A stretch of DNA of 64,000 nucleotides from the NCBI RefSeq assembly GCF_003258365.1, contig NZ_QHKM01000003.1, positions 1 through 64,000 of the forward strand, read 5' to 3'. The notes beneath the pieces are model-generated. The model saw nothing but the letters and a program-made list of their open reading frames with translations. It was not told where the DNA came from and did not search any database. This stretch comes from Hymenobacter edaphi (GTDB taxonomy: Bacteria > Bacteroidota > Bacteroidia > Cytophagales > Hymenobacteraceae). The position numbers and the translations under genes are program-made. Within the stretch, counting starts at the first letter, position 1, and each line of letters opens with the position of its first letter. This document shows, piece by piece, positions 50,602-58,473 of this stretch.

Positions 50602-52452
50602 CTACGCCAGCGCCGGGTTGTTCTGCATCCGACTCAGGCGGGCGTAGAGGCCGTCGGGGCGCAGTAGCAGCTCGTCGTGGGTGCCGCGCTCCACGATGCG
50701 GCCGTGCTGCAGCACCACGATTTCGTCGGCGTGCTGCACGGTGCTCAGGCGGTGGGCAATGACCAGGGAGGTGCGGTTGGCCATCAGGCGCGTGAGGGCT
50801 TCCTGCACCAGCTTTTCGCTTTCGGTGTCGAGGGCCGAGGTGGCTTCGTCGAGGATGAGAATGGGCGGGTTGCGCAGGATGGCGCGGGCAATGCTCAGGC
50901 GCTGCCGCTGCCCGCCCGAAAGGCGCGCGCCCCGGTCGCCAATCATCGTCTGGTAGCCCTCGGGCGCGGCCACGATGAACTCGTGGGCGTTGGCAATTTT
51001 GGCCGCTTCGATGACCTCGGCCTCGGTCGCGTCGAGCTTGTTGAAGCGGATGTTGTTGAAAATCGTGTCGTTGAAGAGGATGCTCTCCTGCGTGACGATG
51101 CCCATCTGCTCGCGCACCGAGTGCACCGTGCAGTCGCGCAGGTCGTGGCCGTCGATGCGGATCTGGCCCTCGGTCACGTCGTAGAAGCGCGGCACCAGGT
51201 CGGCCAGGGTGCTCTTGCCGCCGCCCGAGGGGCCCACCAGCGCCACGGTTTTGCCCTTGGTCACGGTCAGGTTGATGCCTTCCAGCACGTTGCGGGCATC
51301 GTCGCCACCGTAGCTGAAGGCCACGTCGCGAAACTCGATTTCGTGGCGGAAATTCGGCAGCGTTTCGGCGCCGGGCTTGTCTTGGATGCTGGGCTCGGTA
51401 TCGACGATGCTCAGCACCCGCTCGCCGGCCACCAGGCCGCGCTGGATGTTGCTGAACGAGGACGAGAGGGCCTTGGCCGGCACCAGAATCTGCGAAAACA
51501 GGATGATGTAGGTGATAAAGGACGCCGGGCTCAGGCCGGCCGTGCCACTGAGCACCAGCGAGCCGCCGTAGTAGAGCAGCCCGGCCACCACCATCACGCC
51601 CGCAAACTCGGAGAAGGGCGAGGCCAAGTCCCGCGTGTTGTCGATGCGGCGCTGGGTTTTGGTGTACTGGTCGTTCTGCTCGTGAAACTTGCCGGTGATG
51701 TAGGGCTCGGCGTTGAAGGCCTTGATGACGCGCATGCCGCCCAGCGTCTCGTCGATGACCGAAAGCATGGTGCCCAGCGTCGACTGGCTGGTTTTGGCGT
51801 GCTGGCGCAGGCGCTTCGAGACGCCCGCAATCAGCCCGCCCGAAATCGGCAGCAGGATCAGGGTGAACAGCGTGAGCCTGACCGACATGCTGAAGAGCAC
51901 GGCGAACATGAAGAAGATGGTCAGCGGCTCGCGCACCACCGATTGCAGGGTGTTGATGACCGAGGTTTCCACTTCCTGCACGTCGCTGGTGAAGCGCGAC
52001 ATCATGTCGCCCTTGCGGGTGGAGGAGAAGTAGCCCAGCGGCAGGCGCGTCACGTTCTGGTAGAGCGCCGCCCGCAGCTGCCGAATCACCCGGGCCCGCA
52101 CCCGCGCCACCAGGCGCAGGCTGAGGTAGCGGAACAGGTTGCTGAAAAACACCGACACCACGATGACCCCGCACACGAAGCCCAGTGCGCCCATGCGGCC
52201 CTTGGAAGCCACCACCTGCCCGAAATAGTAGTTGAACGTGCCCGTCACGTAGTCCAGGCTCAGCTCGAAGGCCGGGGCCACCGTCGGCAGGGGCTCGTTG
52301 CCCTCCACCCCGAAGAGTACGTTGAGCAGCGGAATGACCAGGCTGAAATTGGCAATGCCGAAAAAGATGCCCAGGATGGTGTACACGAAGTACAGGGGCA
52401 CAAAATCGGCGTAGGGCCGGGCAAAGCTGAGGATGCGCAGGTATGTCTTCAT
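50602..52452 (-). CDS. MsbA-like ABC exporter
   Basis: 616 residues, six-helix transmembrane domain fused to an ATPase, homodimer in the inner membrane. Walker A GPSGGGKST, Q-loop VTQESILFND, signature LSGGQRQRLSIARA, Walker B ILILDEATSALDTESE and H-loop IAHRLSTV are all present. Closest to lipid A/lipid flippases (MsbA type), but substrate is not certain from sequence. ATG 52452 is chosen; an exact TACCTTTG -7 box lies eight bases upstream, so the leader is very short. Confidence 0.94.
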   Translation of the reverse strand: MKTYLRILSFARPYADFVPLYFVYTILGIFFGIANFSLVIPLLNVLFGVEGNEPLPTVAPAFELSLDYVTGTFNYYFGQVVASKGRMGALGFVCGVIVVSVFFSNLFRYLSLRLVARVRARVIRQLRAALYQNVTRLPLGYFSSTRKGDMMSRFTSDVQEVETSVINTLQSVVREPLTIFFMFAVLFSMSVRLTLFTLILLPISGGLIAGVSKRLRQHAKTSQSTLGTMLSVIDETLGGMRVIKAFNAEPYITGKFHEQNDQYTKTQRRIDNTRDLASPFSEFAGVMVVAGLLYYGGSLVLSGTAGLSPASFITYIILFSQILVPAKALSSSFSNIQRGLVAGERVLSIVDTEPSIQDKPGAETLPNFRHEIEFRDVAFSYGGDDARNVLEGINLTVTKGKTVALVGPSGGGKSTLADLVPRFYDVTEGQIRIDGHDLRDCTVHSVREQMGIVTQESILFNDTIFNNIRFNKLDATEAEVIEAAKIANAHEFIVAAPEGYQTMIGDRGARLSGGQRQRLSIARAILRNPPILILDEATSALDTESEKLVQEALTRLMANRTSLVIAHRLSTVQHADEIVVLQHGRIVERGTHDELLLRPDGLYARLSRMQNNPALA

Positions 52453-52460
52453 CGAAAGGG

Positions 52461-52468
52461 CAAAGGTA
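52461..52468 (-). promoter_or_regulatory. -7 box of the ABC exporter
   Basis: TACCTTTG on the minus strand is exact TAnnTTTG. Its first two bases are also the first two bases of the dispersed repeat at 52467-52516. The ATG follows after eight bases, so the transcript would be almost leaderless. Confidence 0.5.
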
Positions 52469-52516
52469 GACCACGGATTCTCGCGGATTATTTTGCGGAT
52501 GCCGCGGATTTCGTGG
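52467..52516. repeat. Dispersed TAGACCACGGATT repeat, copy 1
   Basis: Begins TAGACCACGGATT and continues with repeated GCGGATT units. An inverted copy is at 53050-53092. Together they bracket a segment of about 530 bases holding one gene and two hairpins. Confidence 0.75.
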
Positions 52517-52526
52517 CCGGCCCTCC

Positions 52527-52573
52527 AACGCAGCGGGGCCACGACGCTACAGTCGTGGCCCCGCTGCGTTTAC
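52527..52573. terminator. 19-bp perfect hairpin after the crystallin-J1-like gene
   Basis: Stem 52527-52545 with 52552-52570, loop of six. It lies 20 bases past the gene's stop. The core GGGGCCACGAC...GTCGTGGCCCC is nearly the same as the hairpin at 53001-53026, so it may be repeat DNA used as a terminator. Confidence 0.8.
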
Positions 52574-52593
52574 TTGATTGGTGCCGCGCATTT

Positions 52594-52971
52594 CTACCCG
52601 CCGACAGTTCCGTCGGCCCGCCGGAACGTCTGCGTCAGCTCAATCGGGCCGACGAGGTGCCGGTTGAACTCGGCCAGCTCCTCGGCCGGCACCCACAGCT
52701 CGTCGTGCGCGGGGCCGCCCACGTTCTGCACCGGGAAGCGGGCGGCGTAGGCGGCCTCCACCGCGAAGCGCAGCACGTAGCCCACGCCGTAGTAGGGCAC
52801 GTTCCAGTCGCGGGCTATCTGGGCCGCGTAGGCCTCGTTGGTGACGGGGTAGAAAATCGGCTGCTCGGGCAGGCGCGGCGGAAACGCCCGCCACCCGCTC
52901 TGCGCAATCAAGTCCAGCTCGGCCTGATTGACGGGCCGGTACAGCGTGACGGTATCGATGGTATGCTGCAT
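52594..52971 (-). CDS. Crystallin-J1/ADP-ribosylation-like small protein
   Basis: 125 residues, cytosolic. TVTLYRPVNQAELDLIAQSG, AFPPRLPEQPIFYPVTNEAYAAQIARDWNV and HDELWVPAEELAEFN match small proteins annotated as ADP-ribosylation/crystallin J1 family. That name comes from distant similarity; activity unknown. It sits between two copies of a dispersed repeat and two related hairpins. ATG 52971 follows a TACTTTTA box. Upstream in-frame codons run into repeat DNA and are not used. Confidence 0.82.
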   Translation of the reverse strand: MQHTIDTVTLYRPVNQAELDLIAQSGWRAFPPRLPEQPIFYPVTNEAYAAQIARDWNVPYYGVGYVLRFAVEAAYAARFPVQNVGGPAHDELWVPAEELAEFNRHLVGPIELTQTFRRADGTVGG

Positions 52972-52991
52972 AATCAGCGGGTAAGGAGGCG

Positions 52992-52999
52992 TAAAAGTA
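52992..52999 (-). promoter_or_regulatory. -7 box of the crystallin-J1-like gene
   Basis: TACTTTTA on the minus strand fits TAnnTTTG at seven of eight positions, 20 bases before the ATG. The hairpin at 53001-53026 lies just upstream. Confidence 0.45.
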
Positions 53000-53000
53000 A

Positions 53001-53026
53001 TGGGGCCACGGCTTGCAGCCGTGGCT
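53001..53026. repeat. Hairpin upstream of the crystallin-J1-like gene
   Basis: GGGGCCACGGC, loop TTGCA, GCCGTGGCTCC: an 11-bp stem with one mismatch/wobble. Related to the hairpin at 52527-52570. Confidence 0.7.
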
Positions 53027-53049
53027 CCACCCGGACGACAATCGTCCTC

Positions 53050-53092
53050 AAAATTCGTGAAATCCGAAAAATCCGCAGTAATCCGTGGTCTA
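53050..53092. repeat. Dispersed TAGACCACGGATT repeat, copy 2 (inverted)
   Basis: Reverse complement begins TAGACCACGGATT as in copy 1. The first three bases are the TAG stop of the Wzi-like gene (53090-53092), so the element joins the coding end exactly. Confidence 0.75.
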
Positions 53093-54922
53093 GAACTCAT
53101 GCACCCGCTGGGCCGCGTTCCAGCGCAGGGCCAGCGAGGGGTACACACCCGTCGTGCGGGTGCCGTTGACCAGGGCGCTGCGGGCCACCAGCTTGGCGTC
53201 GAGCCAGAGGTTGGGCCGCGCCATCCAAGTGGCGGTGAAGTCGGCGAAGAGCTGCTCTACGCGCCGGCCCTGGGCCACCGTGTTGCCGTAGTCGTTGGGG
53301 CGCGGGGTGTAGGGGCGCAGCACGTTGCCGCCGTAGTTGAGCAGCTCCCGGGTGGTGGCGTCGATGCCGTCCAGGCCGTACACCGAGTAGAAGCCCTTGC
53401 CCACCAGCGTCAGGCGGGGCAGCGGCTGGTAGCTGAGCTGCCCAAACAGCTCCCACAGGTTGGCCCCGATGGGGTGGGCCAGCGGCTGCCCGTAGTGCTC
53501 GTAGGCGCGGTACAGGTCGAGGTGCTGGTAGGTGTAGGGGCGGATGAAGTTGTATTCCACCTGCAAATCCAGGTTCGACAGCCCGAACACGTCCAGGTAC
53601 TTGCCGCCCACCTGAAAGGCCTGCTTGTTGGCCCACCAGCCCCGGCCCGAGCGCACCTGGCTCACCACCAGCTCATCGAGCACCACCTGCCCGTAGAGCT
53701 GGGCGCGGCGCTTGATGTTCCAGCGGAAGTCGGCCCCGAGGATGGCGTTGTCGTTCGAGCCCACGGCCTGCTCCACACTGCGGTAGAAGATGATGGGGTT
53801 CAGGTACTGTAGCTCAAAGCGCCCCTTGCCGCGCCCGAACATGGTCGACTCGAACAGGCCCACGTTCAGCCCCGGCGTGATGTCGTAGCTGAGGTGGTGC
53901 AGGGCCATGTACTTCTTCTGAAACACCGTGTCGACGTTGCGCCGCTCCGCCGTCAGCTCCGCGAAAATGTTCTGGTAGTTGAGCTTCCACACCCGCGTAT
54001 TCAGCTTCAGGAAGAAGTACGGCGCCGCGTAGTCCGACAGAATCAGCGAGCGGTAGCCGTTGCCGATGACGTTCCGGTCGTGGCCCAGCTGCACGTTGAT
54101 GTGCTTGGTGGCGGCGTAAGTGACGTAGCCCCGGGCCGTGAGGAAGTCAAATTGATTCTGCTGGTTCTTGAAGTACTTCCAATAGCCCTCGTGCGGCACC
54201 GCGTTGTCGCGCCGGATGCGGTTGCTCACGTACTCCGGCACCCGCATCTGCGTGTCGGTGAAGTAAGTGTAGAAGCCCAGGCGCTGGTCGATGGTGCCCT
54301 CCACCTGCACCCCGCGGGTGTTGGTGTAGAGGAAGCCATCCGAGCCCGAGCCCACCTGCAGGTTCAGCACCGGGTTGACGCGCAGCTGAAAGTCGGGCGT
54401 GTTGACGCTGTAGAGGTCGGTGGGCATGCGGTAGAAGTGCTTCAGGATTGGCCGCTGACTTTCGGCTGGTCCTGCCGCCGAATGCGTCCAGTTATCCTGC
54501 TGCAGATACGTCTGGTTGAATGCCTCCACCTTACCCGCGGCTGCCATGCGCGCGGCCAGCCGCCCCACCGCCGCCCGGTTGTAGGGCCGCGTGGAGGTGT
54601 GAATGTCGCCCACCGAGTCCGGCCCGTACTTGATGGCGTAGCGGTCAATCAGCCGGTACACGTCCGGGTCCAGCGGCACGTACACCGGCGCCTGCAGCGG
54701 CGCTTTCGCATCCGTCACGTCGATGCGCGCCGGGGCCGAAACCGGCGCCGGGGGCACCGTAACGACGGGCGCCGGCGCTGGGACCGGAGTGGGCGCGGCC
54801 ACCGGCGGCGTAGCGGGCTGAATGGTAGTCGTGCGGGTGGTATCCGTCACCTGCGCCAGCAGGGGCGAGGCGGCAGCGGTCAGCAACAGGCCGAAGCCCA
54901 GCCGGGGAATAAGTCGGTTCAT
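53090..54922 (-). CDS. Wzi-like capsule-assembly outer-membrane protein
   Basis: 610 residues. Signal peptide (GFGLLLTAAASPLLA), a long Pro/Val/Ala linker (residues about 35-85), then an 18-strand-type barrel: PDFQLRVNPVLNLQVG, GVQVEGTIDQRLGFYTYFTDTQMR, INVQLGHDRNVIGNGYRSLIL, YAAPYFFLKLNTRVWKLNYQNIFAEL, ending in VYPSLALRWNAAQRVHEF. GHDRN...GNGYRSL is the Wzi pattern; Wzi anchors capsule chains at the surface. No capsule genes are adjacent, so the role is inferred from family. The stop is shared with a dispersed repeat; a TAGCTTCG box at 54964-54971 may be its -7 element. Confidence 0.85.
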   Translation of the reverse strand: MNRLIPRLGFGLLLTAAASPLLAQVTDTTRTTTIQPATPPVAAPTPVPAPAPVVTVPPAPVSAPARIDVTDAKAPLQAPVYVPLDPDVYRLIDRYAIKYGPDSVGDIHTSTRPYNRAAVGRLAARMAAAGKVEAFNQTYLQQDNWTHSAAGPAESQRPILKHFYRMPTDLYSVNTPDFQLRVNPVLNLQVGSGSDGFLYTNTRGVQVEGTIDQRLGFYTYFTDTQMRVPEYVSNRIRRDNAVPHEGYWKYFKNQQNQFDFLTARGYVTYAATKHINVQLGHDRNVIGNGYRSLILSDYAAPYFFLKLNTRVWKLNYQNIFAELTAERRNVDTVFQKKYMALHHLSYDITPGLNVGLFESTMFGRGKGRFELQYLNPIIFYRSVEQAVGSNDNAILGADFRWNIKRRAQLYGQVVLDELVVSQVRSGRGWWANKQAFQVGGKYLDVFGLSNLDLQVEYNFIRPYTYQHLDLYRAYEHYGQPLAHPIGANLWELFGQLSYQPLPRLTLVGKGFYSVYGLDGIDATTRELLNYGGNVLRPYTPRPNDYGNTVAQGRRVEQLFADFTATWMARPNLWLDAKLVARSALVNGTRTTGVYPSLALRWNAAQRVHEF

Positions 54923-54977
54923 AGGGGAAGGGTAAGCGGCCTGCATACGCAAGCCGCCCCGGCGAAGCTACACTTCC

Positions 54978-55260
54978 CGCCCGAAACGCCCCCAACCGTG
55001 CCCGAAACGCTTCCGCCCATGCCCGACACGTTTCCAGCACGCCCGAAACGCCACCCAGCGTCCCCGAAACGTTTCCAGCATGCCCGAAGCGCTTCCCACC
55101 ATGCCCGAAACGTTTCCAGCGTCCCCGAAACGCTTCCCAGCATCACCGACACGCCACCCAGCACGCCCGACACGTTTCCAGCACCACCGACACGCCACCC
55201 AGCGCCTTCAACACGCTCCCCCGCGTGCCCGACCCGCATCCAAACGCGCCCGGCTGCCAC
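54978..55260. repeat. Degenerate 21-bp tandem array (about 13 units)
   Basis: Units of 20-22 bases, most starting CCCGAAACG or CCCGACACG, continuing TTTCCAGCA or CCACCCAGC. About 13-14 copies fill the gap between two divergent genes. No unique spacers separate the copies, so it is not CRISPR. 21 bases equal seven codons and two helical turns. The hydrolase promoter lies just to its right and the Wzi-like gene promoter just to its left. Confidence 0.88.
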
Positions 55261-55278
55261 CAAGCCGCGTCCGCCGCG

Positions 55279-55286
55279 TAGATTTG
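55279..55286 (+). promoter_or_regulatory. -7 box of the alpha/beta hydrolase
   Basis: TAGATTTG is exact TAnnTTTG, 30 bases before ATG 55317 and just right of the 21-bp array. It supports that ATG and shows the array is not part of the protein. Confidence 0.6.
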
Positions 55287-55316
55287 CCTTCACCCCGCAC
55301 CCTCACGCCCGCTGCC

Positions 55317-56081
55317 ATGAGCACCGCCCAACCGACCATCGTACTGCTGCACGGTTTCGCCGAAAGCCGCGAAGTCTGGACCACTTTCACCCGCGACTTC
55401 CCCGACGACTACCGCCTCGTCACGCCCAACCTGCTCGGCTTCGGCACCAACGTGCACGACATCCGCGACTTCTCGATGGAGGCCCAGGCCCGCTACCTGG
55501 CCGAGTACCTGCGCCAGCGCGGCGTCGAGCGGGCCGCGTTCGTGTGCCACAGCATGGGCGGCTACGTGGCCCTGGCCTTTGCCGAACGCTACCCCAGCAT
55601 GGTGGCCGGCCTGAGCCTGTTTCACAGCACCGCCCTGCCCGACACCGAGGAGCGCAAAGCCAACCGCGACAAAAACATCGACTTCATCGAGCGCCACGGC
55701 GTGGAGAAGTTCATGGACTCCTTCGTGCGCCCGCTCTTCGCCCCCGCCAACCGCGAAAAGCTGGTCGATGAGCGCTGCTTCCTCGAAGAAATCGGCAAAG
55801 CCACTCCCCAGGACAGCATCATCGGCGCCCTCAAGGCCATGAAGCAGCGCCCCGACCGCACCGAGGTGCTGCGCAAAGCCCGCTTCCCGGTGCAGTTCAT
55901 CATCGGCAAAGACGACGTGGCCGTCACCGTCGAAAGCCTGCTGCCCCAGCTCACCCTGCCCACCGAAAGCCACGTGCTCATCCTCGACAACGTGGGCCAC
56001 GTCGGCTTCTTCGAGCAGCCCGAGGTGACGCGCCGCGCCGTGCTCGACTTTGCCGGCCGCGTGTTCGGCCGCGAGGAATAA
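55317..56081 (+). CDS. Alpha/beta-fold hydrolase
   Basis: 254 residues, cytosolic. HGFAESREVW is the oxyanion region; catalytic triad: nucleophile Ser79 in CHSMGGYVAL, acid Asp199 or Asp200 in GKDDVAV, and His228 in NVGHVGF. Probably an esterase or similar hydrolase; substrate unknown. ATG 55317 is chosen because of the promoter box at 55279; the in-frame extension upstream (to 55080) would only translate the tandem repeat. Confidence 0.93.
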   Translation: MSTAQPTIVLLHGFAESREVWTTFTRDFPDDYRLVTPNLLGFGTNVHDIRDFSMEAQARYLAEYLRQRGVERAAFVCHSMGGYVALAFAERYPSMVAGLSLFHSTALPDTEERKANRDKNIDFIERHGVEKFMDSFVRPLFAPANREKLVDERCFLEEIGKATPQDSIIGALKAMKQRPDRTEVLRKARFPVQFIIGKDDVAVTVESLLPQLTLPTESHVLILDNVGHVGFFEQPEVTRRAVLDFAGRVFGREE

Positions 56082-56107
56082 GCGGCCTCTGGCCGGATGG
56101 CGCCCGC

Positions 56108-56857
56108 TTACCGGGGCAGCCCAAACGTGACGGGCAGCGTGAAGGATAGCGGAACGGCCCGGCCCTGGTAGCGGGCCGGCGTCCAGCGGGGCATGGTTCG
56201 GATAACCCGCACCGCTTCTTCGTCCAGCAGCGGATGCACCCCCTTCACGACCACCGGCTCCTGCACCTGCCCCGCGGAATCAATCAGGAACTGCACGAAC
56301 ACCCGCCCCTGAATACCGCTCGACCGGGCCTTGGGCGGGTAGCGCAGCGTGCCGGCCAGGCGGCGCATCAGCCCCTCCATGCCGCCCGGCGGCTCGGCCA
56401 TCACGTCGTAGGGGTACTTGACGGGCTCGGCTGCTGCCGGCGCGGCCGGCGGCAGCCGAAACGTGACCGGCACGGTGTAGGCCACGTTGACCGGCCGTCC
56501 CAGCTGCCGGCCGGGCGTCCAGGCGGGCATCAGCGGCAGCACGCGCAGCGCTTCCGCATCCAGCAGCGGGTGGGCGCCCTTGCTCACCCGGGCCTGCTCG
56601 ATGCGCCCCTCCGGGTTGACGACAAACGTGACGAACACCCGGCCCTCGATGCGCTGCTGCAGGGCTTCGGGCGGGTACTGCAGGTGGCTGCCCAGAAACT
56701 TCATCAGCCCCTGCATGCCGCCGGGCGGCTGGGGCTGCTGCTCCGCGTAGGTATACACCTTGCCGCCCACGCGCACGGTGTCGCCGGCCGGGGCGGTCTG
56801 GGCCTGCGCCGTGCCGGCGCCCAGGGCCAGCGCGGCCACTAGCATGCGTAAATGCAT
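56108..56857 (-). CDS. Exported protein with two TonB-C domains
   Basis: 249 residues. Signal peptide (MLVAALALGAGTAQA), then two TonB C-terminal domains, about 30-135 and 150-249. Each has QPPGGMQGLMKFL or PPGGMEGLMRRL, Y.P.A....G.VFV.F, HPLLD.EA.RV and the MP.WTP.R turn. TonB-C domains normally bind TonB boxes of outer-membrane receptors, but here there is no membrane anchor, so they may be free periplasmic adaptors. It follows a paralogue on the same strand (33-base gap), likely one operon. Confidence 0.85.
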   Translation of the reverse strand: MHLRMLVAALALGAGTAQAQTAPAGDTVRVGGKVYTYAEQQPQPPGGMQGLMKFLGSHLQYPPEALQQRIEGRVFVTFVVNPEGRIEQARVSKGAHPLLDAEALRVLPLMPAWTPGRQLGRPVNVAYTVPVTFRLPPAAPAAAEPVKYPYDVMAEPPGGMEGLMRRLAGTLRYPPKARSSGIQGRVFVQFLIDSAGQVQEPVVVKGVHPLLDEEAVRVIRTMPRWTPARYQGRAVPLSFTLPVTFGLPR

Positions 56858-56889
56858 GGCGTATCTGAAGAAGGAAGAGGCGCCCGGGA

Positions 56890-58044
56890 CTAGCGCCCCA
56901 CGCGGTTGATAGTCGTAGTGGTCTTGATTTTGAACGAGACCGGCACAATCAGGTAGCTGCGCACGGGCTGGCCTTCTTCCAGCGCCGGGTACATGGGCGG
57001 CAGCTTGGCCACCACCCGCAGCGCCTCCGCATCGATTTCGGGCGACACAGACTGAATAACGACCGGATTTTCCACCCGCCCGGCCTCGCTCACTTCGAAG
57101 AGCACCATCAGCTTGCCCTCCGTGCGCCCCTGCAGGGCGGCCACCGGGTAGCGAATGTTCTGCCCCAGAAACCGGCTCAGCGACGCCACCCCGCCCTCCA
57201 CGGCCGGCATGGCCGTGGGAAACAGGCGCAGGCCCGGCGTGACGCCCACGGTGCCCGTCTGGCCCTGAAACAGCACCGGTATCACCGCGCTGCTCTTGAT
57301 GGCCCGCTCGCGCCGGCGGGCCGGCTGCCAGGCCAGGCCCTGGGCCGGGCTCTGGCTCAGCGTGGCCAGGGCGGCGGCCGTCATCTGCTCGTGGGCCAGG
57401 CGCAGGGCCTTCTTGTCGCCGCCGCGCGGGGGCGTCTGGTGCATGTCGGTGAGCACGTAGGTTTTGCCCACCCGGCCCAGCGAGTCGATTTCCATCTTCA
57501 CGAAAACCAGCGCGGAGGCCTGCGCCTGGCGGGCGGCCTCCGGGTAAGTCAGGTGGCTTTTCAGGTAGGCTTCCAGGGCCGCCTGCCCGCCCACCGGCCG
57601 GGCCGGCTGGCCTTCGGCGGCCGGACGCGAGCCGCTCAGGGCCGGCTGCACCGGCGGCAGGCTGAACACGATGGGCAGGGTGTAGGCCACGCTCACCGGG
57701 CGCCCGTTCTGCCGGCCCGGCACCCAGGCCGGCATCTGGCCGACCACGCGCAGGGCCTCGGCACCCAGCAGCGCGTCGGGGTCTTTCAGGACTTTGGCCT
57801 GCTCGATGCCGCCCCTGGCATTCACCACGAAGCTCACGAATACGCGCCCTTCGCTGCGCCGCAGCAGGGCTTCGGGCGGGTACTGCAGGTGCTGGCTGAG
57901 GTACTGCTTCAGGGCCGGCATGCCGCCCTGGGGCTGCGGCATCTGCTCGGCGTAGGTATACACGGAGTCGCGCGGGGGCGGGGCGGTTTGGGCCTGCGCC
58001 GCGGCGCTTAGCGCCAGCGCGGCCAGTAAAATGCGGAAGCGCAT
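56890..58044 (-). CDS. Exported protein with three TonB-C domains
   Basis: 384 residues. Signal peptide (FRILLAALALSAAAQA), then three TonB-C domains, about 30-130, 150-260 and 280-375 (MPQPQGGMPALKQYL; QAALEAYLKSHLTYPEAARQA; GVASLSRFLGQNIRYPVAALQG), the middle one diverged. Ends VPVSFKIKTTTTINRVGR. Paralogue of the downstream two-domain protein. Free periplasmic TonB-C repeats are unusual. The promoter must lie close to the start, after the terminator at 58061-58104. Confidence 0.85.
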   Translation of the reverse strand: MRFRILLAALALSAAAQAQTAPPPRDSVYTYAEQMPQPQGGMPALKQYLSQHLQYPPEALLRRSEGRVFVSFVVNARGGIEQAKVLKDPDALLGAEALRVVGQMPAWVPGRQNGRPVSVAYTLPIVFSLPPVQPALSGSRPAAEGQPARPVGGQAALEAYLKSHLTYPEAARQAQASALVFVKMEIDSLGRVGKTYVLTDMHQTPPRGGDKKALRLAHEQMTAAALATLSQSPAQGLAWQPARRRERAIKSSAVIPVLFQGQTGTVGVTPGLRLFPTAMPAVEGGVASLSRFLGQNIRYPVAALQGRTEGKLMVLFEVSEAGRVENPVVIQSVSPEIDAEALRVVAKLPPMYPALEEGQPVRSYLIVPVSFKIKTTTTINRVGR

Positions 58045-58060
58045 AATCGGTAGAGAAGAT

Positions 58061-58104
58061 AAAAAAAGCCGGGCTTCGGCAGCTAACGTCCGCTAAAGCC
58101 CGGC
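58061..58104 (-). terminator. Terminator of the 50-residue membrane protein gene
   Basis: Minus strand: a perfect 9-bp stem (58104-58096 with 58076-58068) followed by seven T. It lies between the small gene and the three-TonB-C gene. Confidence 0.9.
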
Positions 58105-58147
58105 AAGATAACCCCGAATGAACGAAGCCCACGCAGGCCGCGGGCCG

Positions 58148-58300
58148 TCAGGGTTTCGGTTTTCGGGGAAAGTTGATCAGGACCAGGGCCCGGATGCCGA
58201 GCACCAGCACCACCAGCGTCACCAGCGGCACGAGGATGCGCAAGGCCCAGATCAGGACGATAAACCAATCGATGAGCAGCAGGCTGAGGAGCAATTTCAT
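58148..58300 (-). CDS. Small membrane protein (50 aa)
   Basis: MKLLLSLLLIDWFIVLIWAL, then RILVPLVTLVVLVLGIRALV, ending LINFPRKPKP. Two hydrophobic helices with a short basic C-terminus, in the inner membrane. It is not copied from a larger gene on the other strand, and it has its own terminator 44 bases past the stop. Too short for usual ORF cut-offs. Function unknown. Confidence 0.75.
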   Translation of the reverse strand: MKLLLSLLLIDWFIVLIWALRILVPLVTLVVLVLGIRALVLINFPRKPKP

Positions 58301-58414
58301 GGGCTATTTTATGCGTGAACGGAGAATAAGCAAGGCTAAAGTAGCTCCCGAAGCCCGGATGCCTACTTCAGCAGGCCCGGGGCCGTCTGCGCTACGCGGC
58401 AGACGCGGCCGGCG

Positions 58415-58446
58415 TTTGCCGGCCGGGCCGGGGCGCCTTATCATTG
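58415..58446 (+). promoter_or_regulatory. Promoter of the TlpA-like gene
   Basis: TTTG (58415-58418), a 20-base spacer and TATCATTG (58439-58446): one mismatch in all. The ATG is 28 bases downstream. Confidence 0.6.
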
Positions 58447-58473
58447 CGCGGTCTATCTATCAATCAATACACG

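Noticed and set aside
54978-55260. CRISPR array
   Set aside because: Units follow each other directly without unique spacers, are degenerate, and there are no cas genes.
55080-55316. N-terminal extension of the alpha/beta hydrolase through the 21-bp array
   Set aside because: The array is in frame, but an exact -7 box at 55279-55286 and the standard hydrolase start at 55317 show it is not translated with the enzyme.
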